64,000 bases of DNA from Rhodobacter sp. SGA-6-6 (GCF_011043545.1 NZ_JAAKGP010000005.1:273468-337467); one strand, 5' to 3'. Counted from the stretch's first letter, positions 52,635 to 62,588 are shown. Notes: generated from the sequence alone by a model not told the origin. Program-made: numbers and translations.

Positions 52635-54179
52635 ATGGCGCTTCTGGAGATGCGGGGGATCGGCAAGGCCTTCCCGGGCGTGCGGGCGCTGGACCGGGTG
52701 GACCTGAGCGTCGAGGCCGGCGAGATCCATGCCATCTGCGGCGAGAACGGCGCCGGCAAGTCGACGCTGATGAAGGTGCTGTCGGGGGTCTATCCCGCCG
52801 GCTCCTACGAGGGCGAAATCCTTTATGACGGCGAATTGTTGGCGCTGCGCGGCATCCGCGACAGCGAGGCGCGGGGGATCATCATCATCCATCAGGAGCT
52901 GGCGCTGGTGCCCTTGCTGTCCATCGCCGAGAACCTTTTCCTCGGCAACGAGGTGGCGGCGCGCGGCGTGATCGACTGGCCGCAGGCCTTCCATCGGACC
53001 GAGGGCTGGCTGCGGAAGGTGGGGCTTTTCGAGCCGCCCTCGACCCCGGTGGGCAAGCTGGGGGTGGGCAAGCAGCAACTGATCGAGATCGCCAAGGCGC
53101 TGGCCAAGGACGTGCGGCTCTTGATCCTCGACGAGCCGACCGCGGCCTTGCAGGAGAACGACAGCCAGAAGCTCCTTGACCTGATGCTGGAGCTGAAGGC
53201 GCAGGGGGTCACGCAGATCCTGATCAGCCACAAGCTGAACGAGATTTCCCGGGTGGCCGACCGCATCACCGTGCTGCGCGACGGCGCGACGGTCTCCACC
53301 ATGGACCGCCGCGAGATCACCGAGGACCGCATCATCCGCGACATGGTGGGCCGCGACATGGCGCATCGCTACCCCGAGCGGGTGCCCGCCCCGGGCGAGC
53401 GGCTGCTGGAAGTGGAGGGCTGGACCGTGCTTCACCCCGAGGAGGCCGGGCGGGTGGCGATCCGCGACGCCTCCTTCCATGTCCGCGCCGGCGAGATCGT
53501 CGGCATCGCCGGGCTGATGGGCGCGGGGCGGACCGAACTGGCGATGAGCCTCTTCGGCCGCAGCTACGGCCGCTGGCAGGCGGGCGTGGTGAAGCTGCGC
53601 GGGCAGGCGGCGGATGTCTCGACGGTGGAGAAGGCGATTGCGGCCGGAATCTCCTATGTCACCGAGGACAGGAAGGCGCTCGGCCTGATCCTGGAGGAGC
53701 CGATCCTGAAGAACATCTCGCTGGCCAACTTGGCCGGGGTGGCGCTGCGCGGGGTGCTGGACAAGCGGCGCGAGGCGAAGGTAGCCGAGGACTACCGCCG
53801 CCAGTTGGCGATCCGCACCCCCGGCGTTCAGCAGAAGGTGGTGAACCTGTCCGGCGGCAACCAGCAGAAGGTGGTGCTGTCGAAATGGCTGTTCGCCGAT
53901 CCGCAGGTGCTGATCCTGGACGAGCCGACCCGCGGCATCGACGTGGGGGCGAAGTTCGAGATCTACCAGATCATGAACGACCTCGCCGCACAGGGGCGGG
54001 GGGTGGTGATGATCAGCAGCGAGATGCCGGAACTGCTGGGCATGTGCGACCGCATCTACGTGATGAACGAGGGCCGTATCCTGGGAGAACTGTCCCGCGC
54101 AGAGGCGACGCAGGAGCGGATCATGGCGATGATCATGAAGGCGGCCGGCCGGGCCGCGGGCGAGGGGGAGGCGGCGTGA
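52635..54179 (+). CDS. gguA: Sugar ABC transporter ATPase GguA
   Basis: 514-residue double ATPase of the RbsA/XylG type. Two nucleotide-binding halves: Walker [11 protein letters not shown] near residue 38 and a degenerate second site [12 protein letters not shown]; signature [15 protein letters not shown] and [18 protein letters not shown] at 52635 follows GGGGAGGGG; the frame is open back into chvE's 3' region. Overlaps gguB by one base. Confidence 0.92.
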   Translation: MALLEMRGIGKAFPGVRALDRVDLSVEAGEIHAICGENGAGKSTLMKVLSGVYPAGSYEGEILYDGELLALRGIRDSEARGIIIIHQELALVPLLSIAENLFLGNEVAARGVIDWPQAFHRTEGWLRKVGLFEPPSTPVGKLGVGKQQLIEIAKALAKDVRLLILDEPTAALQENDSQKLLDLMLELKAQGVTQILISHKLNEISRVADRITVLRDGATVSTMDRREITEDRIIRDMVGRDMAHRYPERVPAPGERLLEVEGWTVLHPEEAGRVAIRDASFHVRAGEIVGIAGLMGAGRTELAMSLFGRSYGRWQAGVVKLRGQAADVSTVEKAIAAGISYVTEDRKALGLILEEPILKNISLANLAGVALRGVLDKRREAKVAEDYRRQLAIRTPGVQQKVVNLSGGNQQKVVLSKWLFADPQVLILDEPTRGIDVGAKFEIYQIMNDLAAQGRGVVMISSEMPELLGMCDRIYVMNEGRILGELSRAEATQERIMAMIMKAAGRAAGEGEAA

Positions 54180-55360
54180 TGGCGCAAGGCAAGGGCATCG
54201 GCGCCCATCTGGGCGGGCATCTGCGCGAGAACGGGATGCTGGTGGCGCTGGTCGCCATCGTCGCCTTCTTCACCGTGATGCTGGCGCTGCAACCGCAGCC
54301 GGTCAGCTTTTTGCAGCCGCTGAACATCAACAACCTGTTCCTGCAGAACGGCCATGTGATCATCCTCGCCCTGGGGATGCTCTTGGTGATCGTCTCGGGC
54401 CACATCGACCTTTCGGTCGGCTCGGTCGCCGCCTTCACCGGGGCCTGCTCGGCCTGGATGACGGTCTCGCTGGGGCTGCCCTTCCCGCTGGTGATCCTGC
54501 TGACGCTGGCGATCGGCGGGGCCATCGGGGCGGCGCAGGGCTATTGGGTGGCCTATTGGCGCATTCCTTCGTTCATCGTCACGCTGGCCGGGATGATGGT
54601 CTTCCGCGGCGCGACGATGTGGATGCTGGGCGGGCAGAACATCGGGCCCTTCCCGAAGGGGTTCCAGTCGCTCTCCTCGGGCTTCATCCCCGACCTGACC
54701 GGGATCGGCCGGCCGCACGGGTTGACGCTGCTGCTGGTCGCTGCCGGGATCGCGGCGATCTTCTGGCTGGGCTTCCGCGGCCGGGCCCGCGACCGCGAGT
54801 TCGGCATCGAGCCGGAGCCGATGGCGCTGTTCTTCGGCCGCCAGATCGCGGTGGCCGCCGCCGTGGGCTTCGTCGGCTGGCAGCTGGCCAGCTTCCGCGG
54901 GTTGCCCAACGTGCTGGTGGTGCTGGCCGTCCTTGTCGTCTTCTACGCCTTCTTCACCGAGAACACCGTGATCGGCCGCCGCATCTATGCCGTCGGCGGT
55001 AACGAGAAGGCGGCGAAGCTGTCGGGCATCCGCTCGGACCGGCTGGTGTTCCTGTGCTTCGTCAACATGGGGATGCTGGCGGCACTGGCGGGGATGATCG
55101 TCACCGCAAGGCTGAACTCCGCCACCCCCAAGGCCGGCACCGGCTTCGAGCTGGACGCCATCGCCGCGGTCTTCATCGGCGGCGCCTCGATGACCGGCGG
55201 CTCGGGCCGGATCGTCGGCGTGGTGGTCGGCGCGCTGATCATGGGGATCATGAACATGGGGATGTCGATCCTCGGCGTCGGCATCGACTACCAGCAGATG
55301 ATCAAGGGGCTGGTGCTGCTGGCCGCGGTGATCTTCGATGTCTACAACAAGAGCAAGTGA
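54179..55360 (+). CDS. gguB: Sugar ABC transporter permease GguB
   Basis: 393-residue permease of the RbsC/XylH type with about ten hydrophobic segments. The pattern GHIDLSVGSVAAFTGA and VFIGGASMTGGSGRIVGVVVGALIMG is conserved. An extended periplasmic/cytoplasmic loop around residues 190-225 is typical for the xylose/GguB branch. Starts at the ATG overlapping the gguA stop (TGATG). Confidence 0.92.
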   Translation: MAQGKGIGAHLGGHLRENGMLVALVAIVAFFTVMLALQPQPVSFLQPLNINNLFLQNGHVIILALGMLLVIVSGHIDLSVGSVAAFTGACSAWMTVSLGLPFPLVILLTLAIGGAIGAAQGYWVAYWRIPSFIVTLAGMMVFRGATMWMLGGQNIGPFPKGFQSLSSGFIPDLTGIGRPHGLTLLLVAAGIAAIFWLGFRGRARDREFGIEPEPMALFFGRQIAVAAAVGFVGWQLASFRGLPNVLVVLAVLVVFYAFFTENTVIGRRIYAVGGNEKAAKLSGIRSDRLVFLCFVNMGMLAALAGMIVTARLNSATPKAGTGFELDAIAAVFIGGASMTGGSGRIVGVVVGALIMGIMNMGMSILGVGIDYQQMIKGLVLLAAVIFDVYNKSK

Positions 55361-55369
55361 GGGGCGGCC

Positions 55370-56362
55370 ATGCTGATGTCGCAGGTTCTCCGGCCGGAGG
55401 GCGGGCTTTCCGTGGTCGTCCGCGAGGGATCGGAGGCGGCGGTGGTGCGCGGCGCCGCTTCGGTGCTGGCGCTGGCGCAGGAGGCCATCGCCTCGGGCCG
55501 CGGGCTGAAGGCGGTGGTGGCGGCGCATGGCCTGGGCGAGGCGGTGGACCTGGCCCGGCTGGCGGCGGAGGGGCGGCTGGCGCTGCCGGTGACGCATCCG
55601 GACCCCGCCCACATGCACCTGACCGGCACCGGGCTGACCCATCTCGGCTCTGCCGCCGCGCGGGATGCGATGCACGCGGGGGCGGCGGTGGAGGAGGCGA
55701 CGACGGATTCCATGAGGATGTTCCGCATGGGGCTGGAGGGCGGGCGGCCCGCCCCCGGCGAGGTGGGGGTGCAGCCGGAATGGTTCTGGAAGGGCAACGG
55801 CCATGCCGCCGTCGCCCCGGGCCAGCCGCTGACCGCGCCCGGCTTCGCCGGGGACGGCGGCGAGGAGCCGGAGGTTGCCGGCATCTACCTGATCGGGCCT
55901 TCGGGCCAGCCCTTCCGCATCGGCTGGGCCTTGGCGAACGAGTTTTCGGATCATGTGGTGGAGCGGGGGAATTACCTCTGGCTCGCGCATTCCAAGCTGC
56001 GGCAGGCCAGTTTCGGGCCGGAGATCCTTGTGGGCGACCTGCCCGCCGATCTGCGCGGCACCAGCCGCATCCGCCGCGGGGGCCGGGTGATCTGGGAACG
56101 CCCGTTCCTGTCGGGCGAGGCGAACATGTCGCACAGCCTCGCCAACCTGGAACACCACCACTTCAAGTATGACCTGTTCCGCCAGCCCGGCGATCTGCAT
56201 GTGCATTTCTTCGGCACCGCCACCCTGTCCTTCGCCGAAGGGGTGAAGGCGCAGGCGGGCGATGTGTTCGAGATCGAGGCCGCGCCCTTCGGCCTGCCGC
56301 TGAGAAACCCGCTGGCCTTCGCGGCCGGCGCAGACGGCGCCCTTGCCGTCGCCGCCCTGTGA
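55370..56362 (+). CDS. gguC: GguC/AraD1-family protein (FAH superfamily)
   Basis: 330-residue protein of the fumarylacetoacetase superfamily subgroup GguC/AraD1. Conserved acidic and His metal-site segments: YNLWLAHSK-like GNYLWLAHSKLRQASFGPE, GEANMSHSLANLEHHHFKY and HVHFFGTATLSFAEG. Members of the group have been proposed to act on 2-keto-3-deoxy sugar acids made from arabinose or galactose. It is 9 nt after gguB and followed by arabinonate dehydratase, which suits that role. Reaction is inference. Confidence 0.85.
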   Translation: MLMSQVLRPEGGLSVVVREGSEAAVVRGAASVLALAQEAIASGRGLKAVVAAHGLGEAVDLARLAAEGRLALPVTHPDPAHMHLTGTGLTHLGSAAARDAMHAGAAVEEATTDSMRMFRMGLEGGRPAPGEVGVQPEWFWKGNGHAAVAPGQPLTAPGFAGDGGEEPEVAGIYLIGPSGQPFRIGWALANEFSDHVVERGNYLWLAHSKLRQASFGPEILVGDLPADLRGTSRIRRGGRVIWERPFLSGEANMSHSLANLEHHHFKYDLFRQPGDLHVHFFGTATLSFAEGVKAQAGDVFEIEAAPFGLPLRNPLAFAAGADGALAVAAL

Positions 56363-56369
56363 GGAAGAC

Positions 56370-58112
56370 ATGACCTTCAAGCCCGCCCCATGGCCCCGGA
56401 AGCTGCGCAGCCAGGAGTGGTTCGCCGGAACCTCGAAGGACGCGATCTACCATCGGTCTTGGATGAAGAACCAGGGCCTGCCGGCCGACCTCTTCGACGG
56501 CCGCCCGGTGATCGGCATCCTCAATACGTTTTCCGAGCTGAACCCCTGCAATGCCCATCTGAACGACCTGGCCGAGCGGGTGAAGCACGGCGTCTACGAG
56601 GCGGGCGGGCTGCCGGTGATCGTTCCCGTCTTCAGTGTCAGCGAGTCCGGCTTCCGCCCCACCGCGATGATGTTCAGGAACCTCGCCGCCATGGCGGTGG
56701 AGGAAACCATCCGCGGCCAGCAGATCGACGGGGTGGTCTGCCTGGTCGGCTGCGACAAGACCACGCCTTCGCTGCTGATGGGGGCGGCCAGCTGCGACCT
56801 GCCGACGATCATGGTCTCCGGCGGGCCGATGCTGAACGGCTGGTTCCGGGGCGAGAGGATCGGCTCGGGGACGCACCTCTGGAAGTTCTCCGAGGCGGTG
56901 AAGGCCGGCGAGATGACGGCGGCGGATTTCGTCGAGGCCGAGGCCTCGATGAGCCGCAGCCCCGGGTCCTGCAACACCATGGGCACGGCCTCGACCATGG
57001 CTTCGATGGTGGAGGCGCTCGGCATGACGCTGTCCGGCAATGCCGCCATCCCGGCGGTGGACAGCCGCCGCCGGGTGATGGCGCAGTTGACCGGGCGGCG
57101 GATCGTGCAGATGGTGAAGGACGACCTGAAACCCTCGGACATCCTCACCCGCGAGGCCTTCCAGAACGCCATCCGCACCAATGCGGCCATCGGCGGCAGC
57201 ACCAATGCGGTGATCCACCTGCTGGCCATCGCCGGGCGGCTGGGGGTGGACCTTTCTCTGGACGACTGGGACCTCTGGGGCCGCGACGTGCCGACCGTGG
57301 TCAACCTGATGCCCTCGGGCAAATACCTGATGGAGGAATTCTTCTACGCCGGCGGCCTGCCGGTGGTGATCAAGCGGCTGGGGGAGGCGGGGCTGCTGAA
57401 CCGCGACGCCCTGACCGTCTCGGGCGGGCCGGTCTGGGACGAGGTGAAGGACGTCCGCAACTGGAACGAGGACGTGATCCTGCCGGCGGAGAAGGCGCTG
57501 ACCTCCTCGGGCGGCATCGTGGTCCTGCGCGGCAACCTGGCGCCGGACGGGGCGGTGCTGAAGCCCTCGGCCGCCAGCCCGCATCTGATGAAGCACCGGG
57601 GCAGGGCGGTGGTGTTCGAGGACATCGACGACTACAAGGCCAGGATCGAGGACGAGGCGCTGGAGATCGACGAGACCTGCGTCATGGTGCTGAAGAATTG
57701 CGGGCCCCGCGGTTATCCCGGCATGGCCGAGGTCGGCAACATGGGCCTGCCGCCGAAGGTGCTGCGCAAGGGCATCACCGACATGGTGCGGATCTCCGAC
57801 GCGCGGATGAGCGGGACGGCCTATGGCACCGTGGTCCTGCACACCTCGCCCGAGGCGGCGCGCGGCGGGCCGCTGGCGGTGGTGCGGACCGGCGATGTGA
57901 TCGAGCTGGACGTCGAGGCGCGGCGGCTGCACCTGGACATTCCCGAGGATGAACTGGCGGCGCGGCTGGCGGCCTGGAAGCCGGCGGTGGAACCCCCGGC
58001 CTCGGGCTATGCCAAGCTCTACCACGACCATGTGCAGGGGGCCGACAAGGGCGCCGACATGGATTTCCTGATCGGCTGCCGCGGCAATGCCGTGGCGCGG
58101 GAGAGCCATTGA
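56370..58112 (+). CDS. L-arabinonate dehydratase-like IlvD/EDD enzyme
   Basis: 580-residue dehydratase of the IlvD/EDD family with a [2Fe-2S] cluster. Cluster Cys60, Cys128 and Cys201 (LNPCN; VGCDKTTP; RSPGSCNTMG) and Lys130 line up with the Rhizobium leguminosarum enzyme. It converts L-arabinonate (and D-galactonate-like acids) to 2-keto-3-deoxy acids in the non-phosphorylative pathway. ATG at 56370, GAGGAAG upstream. Overlaps the next gene. Confidence 0.88.
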   Translation: MTFKPAPWPRKLRSQEWFAGTSKDAIYHRSWMKNQGLPADLFDGRPVIGILNTFSELNPCNAHLNDLAERVKHGVYEAGGLPVIVPVFSVSESGFRPTAMMFRNLAAMAVEETIRGQQIDGVVCLVGCDKTTPSLLMGAASCDLPTIMVSGGPMLNGWFRGERIGSGTHLWKFSEAVKAGEMTAADFVEAEASMSRSPGSCNTMGTASTMASMVEALGMTLSGNAAIPAVDSRRRVMAQLTGRRIVQMVKDDLKPSDILTREAFQNAIRTNAAIGGSTNAVIHLLAIAGRLGVDLSLDDWDLWGRDVPTVVNLMPSGKYLMEEFFYAGGLPVVIKRLGEAGLLNRDALTVSGGPVWDEVKDVRNWNEDVILPAEKALTSSGGIVVLRGNLAPDGAVLKPSAASPHLMKHRGRAVVFEDIDDYKARIEDEALEIDETCVMVLKNCGPRGYPGMAEVGNMGLPPKVLRKGITDMVRISDARMSGTAYGTVVLHTSPEAARGGPLAVVRTGDVIELDVEARRLHLDIPEDELAARLAAWKPAVEPPASGYAKLYHDHVQGADKGADMDFLIGCRGNAVARESH

Positions 58113-59032
58113 TGAGCCGCGCCACCTGTCTGGTCGGAATCGGAAAGATCGCGCTGGATCAGCATGTTCCGGCGCTGTCCTCGAGTCCCGACTTCCACCT
58201 CGCCTGCACCGTCAGCCGCAACGGCCATGTGCCCGGCGTGCCCGCCCATGCCTCGCTGGAAGCCGCGCTGGCGGCGCATCCCGAGGTGGAGCTGGTCTCG
58301 CTCTGCCTGCCCCCCGTGCCGCGCTTCGCGGCGGCCGAGGCGGCGCTGCTGGCCGGGCGGCATCTGATGCTGGAGAAGCCCCCGGGCGCGACCCTGGCCG
58401 AGGTCCATGCCTTGCAGGCGATGGCGGAAGCACGCGGCCTCAGCCTCTACGCCACCTGGCACAGCCGGATGGCCCGGGCGGTGGCGCAGGCGAAGGCCTG
58501 GCTCTCGGGGCGCGAGGTGACCAGGGCCCGCATCGACTGGCGCGAGGACGTGCGCAAGTGGCACCCCGGGCAGGACTGGGTGTTCGAGCCCGGCGGCATG
58601 GGCGTCTTCGACCCCGGCATCAACGCGTTGTCGATCCTGACCGAGATTCTGCCCCGCCCGGTCCACCTGACCGCCGCGGTGCTGCAGTTCCCCGCCAACC
58701 GCCAGACCCCGATCGCCGCCGAGCTGACCTTCACCGGCGGCGTCTCTGCCGGCTTCGACTGGCGGCAAGAGGGGCCGCAGACCTGGGACATCGTGGTCGA
58801 CACCGCCGACGGCGCCCGGATGGCGCTGCGCATGGGCGGCAACGTGATGGAGGTCGACGGCGTGCCGGTGGCGGGGGAGGCCGACATCATGGGCGAATAT
58901 CCCGCGCTCTACGCCCGGATGGCCGGGCTGCTGGTGGCCGGAACCAGCGAGGTGGACCTGTCGCCGATGGTTCATGTCGCCGATGCGCTGACGCTGGGGC
59001 GGCGCGAGGTGGTGGAGCCGTTCCACTTCTGA
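58112..59032 (+). CDS. Gfo/Idh/MocA sugar 1-dehydrogenase (galactose/arabinose type)
   Basis: 306-residue NAD(P)-dependent oxidoreductase. Short N-terminal Rossmann segment VGIGKIALDQHVPAL, then EKPPGATLAEV with the catalytic Lys of the family. The form is that of D-galactose 1-dehydrogenase/L-arabinose 1-dehydrogenase (GalD, about 305 residues). It supplies the lactone for the following steps; a lactonase gene is not in the window. ATG at 58112 overlaps the dehydratase stop (TGATG). Confidence 0.85.
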   Translation: MSRATCLVGIGKIALDQHVPALSSSPDFHLACTVSRNGHVPGVPAHASLEAALAAHPEVELVSLCLPPVPRFAAAEAALLAGRHLMLEKPPGATLAEVHALQAMAEARGLSLYATWHSRMARAVAQAKAWLSGREVTRARIDWREDVRKWHPGQDWVFEPGGMGVFDPGINALSILTEILPRPVHLTAAVLQFPANRQTPIAAELTFTGGVSAGFDWRQEGPQTWDIVVDTADGARMALRMGGNVMEVDGVPVAGEADIMGEYPALYARMAGLLVAGTSEVDLSPMVHVADALTLGRREVVEPFHF

Positions 59033-59114
59033 CCGGCGGTCGGCAAATTGCGCGGCTTCGCCGCAAGCCTTTTCTCTCGCCTCTGCGCGCAAGCGCGCAA
59101 CCGGCTCGGGTTTG

Positions 59115-59216
59115 CCTCCGGCGGGGATATTTATGGGCAGGTGAAATGGGAGGGTGCGCTTCGCCCTTTCATCTTGGCCCAAATACTCTCAGGGGGTTTG
59201 GGGGCAGAATGCCCCC
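59115..59216 (+). repeat. REP-like unit B, inverted pair
   Basis: GGATATTTATGGGCAGGTG (from 59125) and, inverted at 59167-59190, TTTCATCTTGGCCCAAATAC: two opposed variants of the unit seen at 52580. A hairpin GGGGGC/GCCCCC (59200-59216) follows. The 258-bp gap 59033-59290 between the sugar dehydrogenase and the dipeptidase consists largely of this structure. Confidence 0.65.
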
Positions 59217-59290
59217 AATGTCGGGGCGGGGGCTTGCCATTCCCCGCTGCGGGGGATGAGATGCCGGCCGACCCCCCAAAGGAGCGCGCG

Positions 59291-60346
59291 ATGCAAAAGG
59301 TGTTCGACGGCCACAACGATCTTCTCCTGCGGCTGCATCTGGCGCCGGAGCGGCGGGAGGAGATTTTCCTGACCGGCGAGGGGAAAGGCCATCTCGACCT
59401 GCCGCGGATGCAGGCGGGCGGCTTCGCCGGCGGGCTGTTCGCGATCTACATCCCCTCGCCGAAGGTCGACGGCTTCGACTTCATGGCGGCGATGGAGAAC
59501 CCGCCCTTCGACCTGCCGCTGCCCGACCTGATCGGCGCGGCCGAGGCGATCGGCCCGGCGATGCATCAGGCCGGGCTGTTCCACTGGATGGTGCGGGCCT
59601 CGGGCGGGGCCTTCCGCGCCTGCCGCTCGGTGGCCGAGATCGAGGCGGCGGCGGCCGAGGGTGCGGTGGCGGGCGTGCTGCACATGGAGGGGGCCGAGGC
59701 CATCGGCCCCGACCTCGATGCGCTGCACCTGCTCCACGCCGCCGGGCTGCGGTCGCTGGGGCCTGTCTGGAGCCGCCCGACCATCTTCGGCCATGGCGTG
59801 CCCTTCCGCTTCCCGGGCGATCCCGACACCGGCCCCGGGCTGACGCCGGAGGGCGAGGCGCTGGTGCGGGACTGCAATGCGCTGCGGGTGATGCTGGACC
59901 TCAGCCACCTGAACGCCGCCGGCTTCCGCGACGTGATGCGGCTTTCCGATGCGCCGCTGGTGGCGACGCATTCCTGCGTCCATGCCGTCTGCCCCTCGAC
60001 CCGCAACCTGACCGACTGGCAGCTGGACGCCATCGCCGAGACCGACGGCATGGTCGGGCTGAACTTCGCCACCTGCTTCCTGCGCCCCGACGGCCGCGAC
60101 GGCGCCGACATGGGCTGGGAGGTGGTGATGCGCCACCTCGACCACCTGCTGGACCGGCTGGGCGAGGACCGGGTCGGATTCGGCTCGGACTTCGACGGCG
60201 CCACCATGCCCGAGGGGATCGGCGACGTGGCCGGGCTGCCGCGGCTGGTGCAGGCCTGCCGTAACCACGGCTATGGCGCGGCGCTGGTGGAGAAGCTGGC
60301 CTTCGGCAACTGGATGCGGGTGCTGCGGCGGACCTGGGGCGCCTGA
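59291..60346 (+). CDS. Membrane dipeptidase family (M19) hydrolase
   Basis: 351-residue amidohydrolase-fold enzyme related to renal dipeptidase. Metal ligands: HND in FDGHNDLL, Glu in LHMEGAE, His in VATHSCVHA, and GFGSDFDG near the C-terminus. No signal peptide, so it is cytoplasmic. It probably cleaves dipeptides or a D-amino acid amide. AAAGGAGCG precedes the ATG. Stands alone after a REP-like region. Confidence 0.88.
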   Translation: MQKVFDGHNDLLLRLHLAPERREEIFLTGEGKGHLDLPRMQAGGFAGGLFAIYIPSPKVDGFDFMAAMENPPFDLPLPDLIGAAEAIGPAMHQAGLFHWMVRASGGAFRACRSVAEIEAAAAEGAVAGVLHMEGAEAIGPDLDALHLLHAAGLRSLGPVWSRPTIFGHGVPFRFPGDPDTGPGLTPEGEALVRDCNALRVMLDLSHLNAAGFRDVMRLSDAPLVATHSCVHAVCPSTRNLTDWQLDAIAETDGMVGLNFATCFLRPDGRDGADMGWEVVMRHLDHLLDRLGEDRVGFGSDFDGATMPEGIGDVAGLPRLVQACRNHGYGAALVEKLAFGNWMRVLRRTWGA

Positions 60347-60392
60347 CTCCGGCGCCTGCGCGGGGAATCGCGAAGACCCGCGCAGGGGCGCT

Positions 60393-60416
60393 TGACAAAG
60401 ATTACCAATTTGGTCA
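60393..60416 (+). promoter_or_regulatory. Promoter-like region upstream of the second hemP
   Basis: TTGACA at 60392-60397 resembles a -35. It is part of an imperfect inverted repeat TGACAAA...TTTGGTCA spanning 60393-60416. An iron-responsive repressor site is plausible because hemP follows, but the dyad matches no consensus I can name. Confidence 0.35.
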
Positions 60417-60491
60417 GGAATAGGCTCAAGACCAAGCCAGTCCCTCTCCGCGTGGGCCAGCCCGGTGTTCCTTGCCCCGATGGAGAGCCTT

Positions 60492-60647
60492 ATGTCCCCG
60501 CAGGTTCCGCGTCCCGAAGCGCTGCCCGGCCCCGTGCCGGCCGGTGTCGTCGAACTGCTGACCCGCGCGGTGGCGGGCCTCTACGAAGGGTTGATGCCCG
60601 GCGCCCGGCTGGAGGCGCTGATCGACCATCTGGAGATGCGGAAATGA
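60492..60647 (+). CDS. 51-residue protein upstream of hemP
   Basis: Small acidic-to-neutral protein ending GARLEALIDHLEMRK. GGAG lies 6 nt upstream of the ATG, and its stop overlaps the hemP ATG (ATGA), so it is probably translated and coupled. Not recognised; a short helical protein. Confidence 0.55.
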   Translation: MSPQVPRPEALPGPVPAGVVELLTRAVAGLYEGLMPGARLEALIDHLEMRK

Positions 60648-60814
60648 ACGCGCGCGCCGAACCCTTCCTGACCCCCTGGCTGACCGCCGATGCCACCCCC
60701 GTCCACGAGGCGCGGGTGCTGACCGAGGGCGGCAGCCTGGCCCGGATCGACCTGGACGGCCAGATCTACACGCTGCGGATCACCCGGCAGGGCAAGCTGA
60801 TCCTGACCAAGTGA
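60644..60814 (+). CDS. hemP: Hemin uptake protein HemP (second copy)
   Basis: 56-residue protein ending YTLRITRQGKLILTK, the HemP signature, matching the copy at 35344-35535 over its last 30 residues. No heme receptor or hmu genes follow within the window (moaA is convergent), so the copy is isolated. Confidence 0.85.
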   Translation: MNARAEPFLTPWLTADATPVHEARVLTEGGSLARIDLDGQIYTLRITRQGKLILTK

Positions 60815-60944
60815 ACGGTGGCGGGGCGGCAGGTGCTGCCCCGCGCCTCGGGAACGGCCGGTCCCTTTTTCCCGGGGGACGGGCCGCGGCTGGCGGGGCG
60901 GGGGGAATACCGCCCCGGCCAGCACCGCCGCACCGCCTGCGGGA

Positions 60945-61949
60945 TCAGCCGCCAGTATGGCTCATGTGACGGGTCATCTGGCCGCTGACGCCCCGGCGGG
61001 AATAATCGAAGTCATGGCCCTTGGGCTTGCGCGCGATGGCGGCGCGGATCGCCTGTTCGACCGCCTCGTCCTCCGGGCTGGCGCGCAGCGGCGCGCGCAG
61101 GTCGGCCATGTCCTCCTGCCCGAGGCACATGTAAAGCTCGCCGGTGCAGGTCAGCCGCACCCGGTTGCAGCTTTCGCAGAAATTATGGGTCAGGGGGGTG
61201 ATGAAGCCGATCCTTTGCCCGGTCTCCTCCAGCCGCACGTATCGGGCGGGGCCGCCGGTCCTTTCGGTCAAGTCGGTGACGGTGAAGCGCTCCTCGTAGC
61301 GGCGGCGGAGGTCCTTGAGGCTCCAATATTGGTCCAGCCGGGCGGGTTCGATCTCGCCCATCGGCATGACCTCGATCCAGGTCAGGTCGTGGCCCTCGGC
61401 GGCGCACCAGTCGGTGAGGGCGAATTGCTCGTCCTCGTTGAAGCCTTTCAGCGCCACGGCATTGATCTTGACCCGCAGGCCGGCGGCCCTGGCCGCGGCG
61501 ATCCCGTCCAGAACCTGCGGCAGCCGGCCCCAGCGGGTGATCTGCGCGAACTTGCCCGGGTCCAGCGTATCCAGCGAGACATTGACCCGCTTGATGCCGA
61601 GGTCGGCCAGAGGTTGCGCGAAACGGGACAACTGGCTGCCGTTGGTGGTCAGCGTCAGCTCCTTCAGCGCGCCGCTGTCCAGATGCCGCGCCATCGCCTC
61701 GAAGAAGGTGAGGATGCCCTTGCGCACCAAGGGCTCGCCGCCGGTGACGCGCAGCTTCTGCACGCCCAGCCGGACGAAGGCCGAGCAGAGCCGGTCCAGT
61801 TCCTCCAGCGTCAGCAGGTCGGCCTTGGGCAGGAAGGTCATGTGTTCCGCCATGCAATAGGTGCAGCGGAAATCGCAGCGGTCGGTGACCGAGACGCGCA
61901 GGTAGGAGATGGCGCGCTGGAAGGGGTCGATGAGCGGGGCTGCGGTCAT
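60945..61949 (-). CDS. moaA: GTP 3',8-cyclase MoaA
   Basis: 334-residue radical SAM enzyme for the first step of molybdenum cofactor synthesis. N-terminal [4Fe-4S] Cys25, Cys29 and Cys32 (CDFRCTYC), GGEPLVRK, C-terminal cluster Cys residues in [19 protein letters not shown], and the terminal GG of SHTGG. ATG at 61949; 11 upstream codons are open but lack a ribosome site. Single gene here. Confidence 0.96.
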   Translation of the reverse strand: MTAAPLIDPFQRAISYLRVSVTDRCDFRCTYCMAEHMTFLPKADLLTLEELDRLCSAFVRLGVQKLRVTGGEPLVRKGILTFFEAMARHLDSGALKELTLTTNGSQLSRFAQPLADLGIKRVNVSLDTLDPGKFAQITRWGRLPQVLDGIAAARAAGLRVKINAVALKGFNEDEQFALTDWCAAEGHDLTWIEVMPMGEIEPARLDQYWSLKDLRRRYEERFTVTDLTERTGGPARYVRLEETGQRIGFITPLTHNFCESCNRVRLTCTGELYMCLGQEDMADLRAPLRASPEDEAVEQAIRAAIARKPKGHDFDYSRRGVSGQMTRHMSHTGG

Positions 61950-62087
61950 GCCCAGAAGGTAGGGTCGGGCGGGGGCCTGCACAAGCGGGAAAGAGGGGCG
62001 GGAAAGCGGGGCGGGAAGCGGCGCAAGGCCGCCGGGCCGGGAAAGCGGCGGTTGCGGGGGCAGGGGCGGCGGACTATCGTCTCAGGC

Positions 62088-62576
62088 ATGATGATGCGAG
62101 TGACCCCGATGCACCTGACCGCCCGAGTCCTTCTCCTTTCCGTGACGCTGCTGCCGCTGGCCGGTTGCGCGGCATTGCAGGGGAAATCCTCCGCCCCCGC
62201 CGAGCCGGGGATGGCGACCGAATTCGCCCCCGCGGTGGAAACCCAGTCGCTGGAGGCCATGGGCTCCGGCCAGTCGGTCGCGGCGCTGGACCGCACCTCC
62301 GAGGCCGAGAAACAGGCGGCGCTGGCGGCGGCGCCGGGCGGCGGGGAGCTGGGGCGGCAGATCGTCGCGCTCGGCGCGCCGGCGGACACCGGGCTCTGGG
62401 TGCAGACCTCGCTGGTGAAGGCGGTGACGAAGGGCTCGGTCCGGGCGCCGAACGGCAAGGTGCTGGCGGTGGAGCTGCGGCCGGGCAGCGGGGCGGCGCT
62501 GATGTCGCTCTCGGCCTATCAGGCGCTCGGCATCGGGCTGACGGAACTGCCCGAGATGGTCATCCTCGGCTCCTGA
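62088..62576 (+). CDS. Lipoprotein of unknown function
   Basis: 162-residue secreted lipoprotein: membrane-like signal (LLLSVTLLPLAGC) with lipobox LAGC; mature part low-complexity for about 50 residues, then a compact domain GLWVQTSLVKAVTKGSVRAPNGKVLAVELRP-like. Short Rhodobacterales proteins of this pattern are sometimes labelled D-galactarate dehydratase, which this cannot be at this size. Three consecutive ATGs make the exact start uncertain. Confidence 0.7.
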   Translation: MMMRVTPMHLTARVLLLSVTLLPLAGCAALQGKSSAPAEPGMATEFAPAVETQSLEAMGSGQSVAALDRTSEAEKQAALAAAPGGGELGRQIVALGAPADTGLWVQTSLVKAVTKGSVRAPNGKVLAVELRPGSGAALMSLSAYQALGIGLTELPEMVILGS

Positions 62577-62588
62577 CGGCCGGCCGCC

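Noticed and set aside
62088..62576. D-galactarate dehydratase for the small lipoprotein
   Set aside because: The protein is 162 residues with a lipobox, far too short and of the wrong cellular location for that enzyme.
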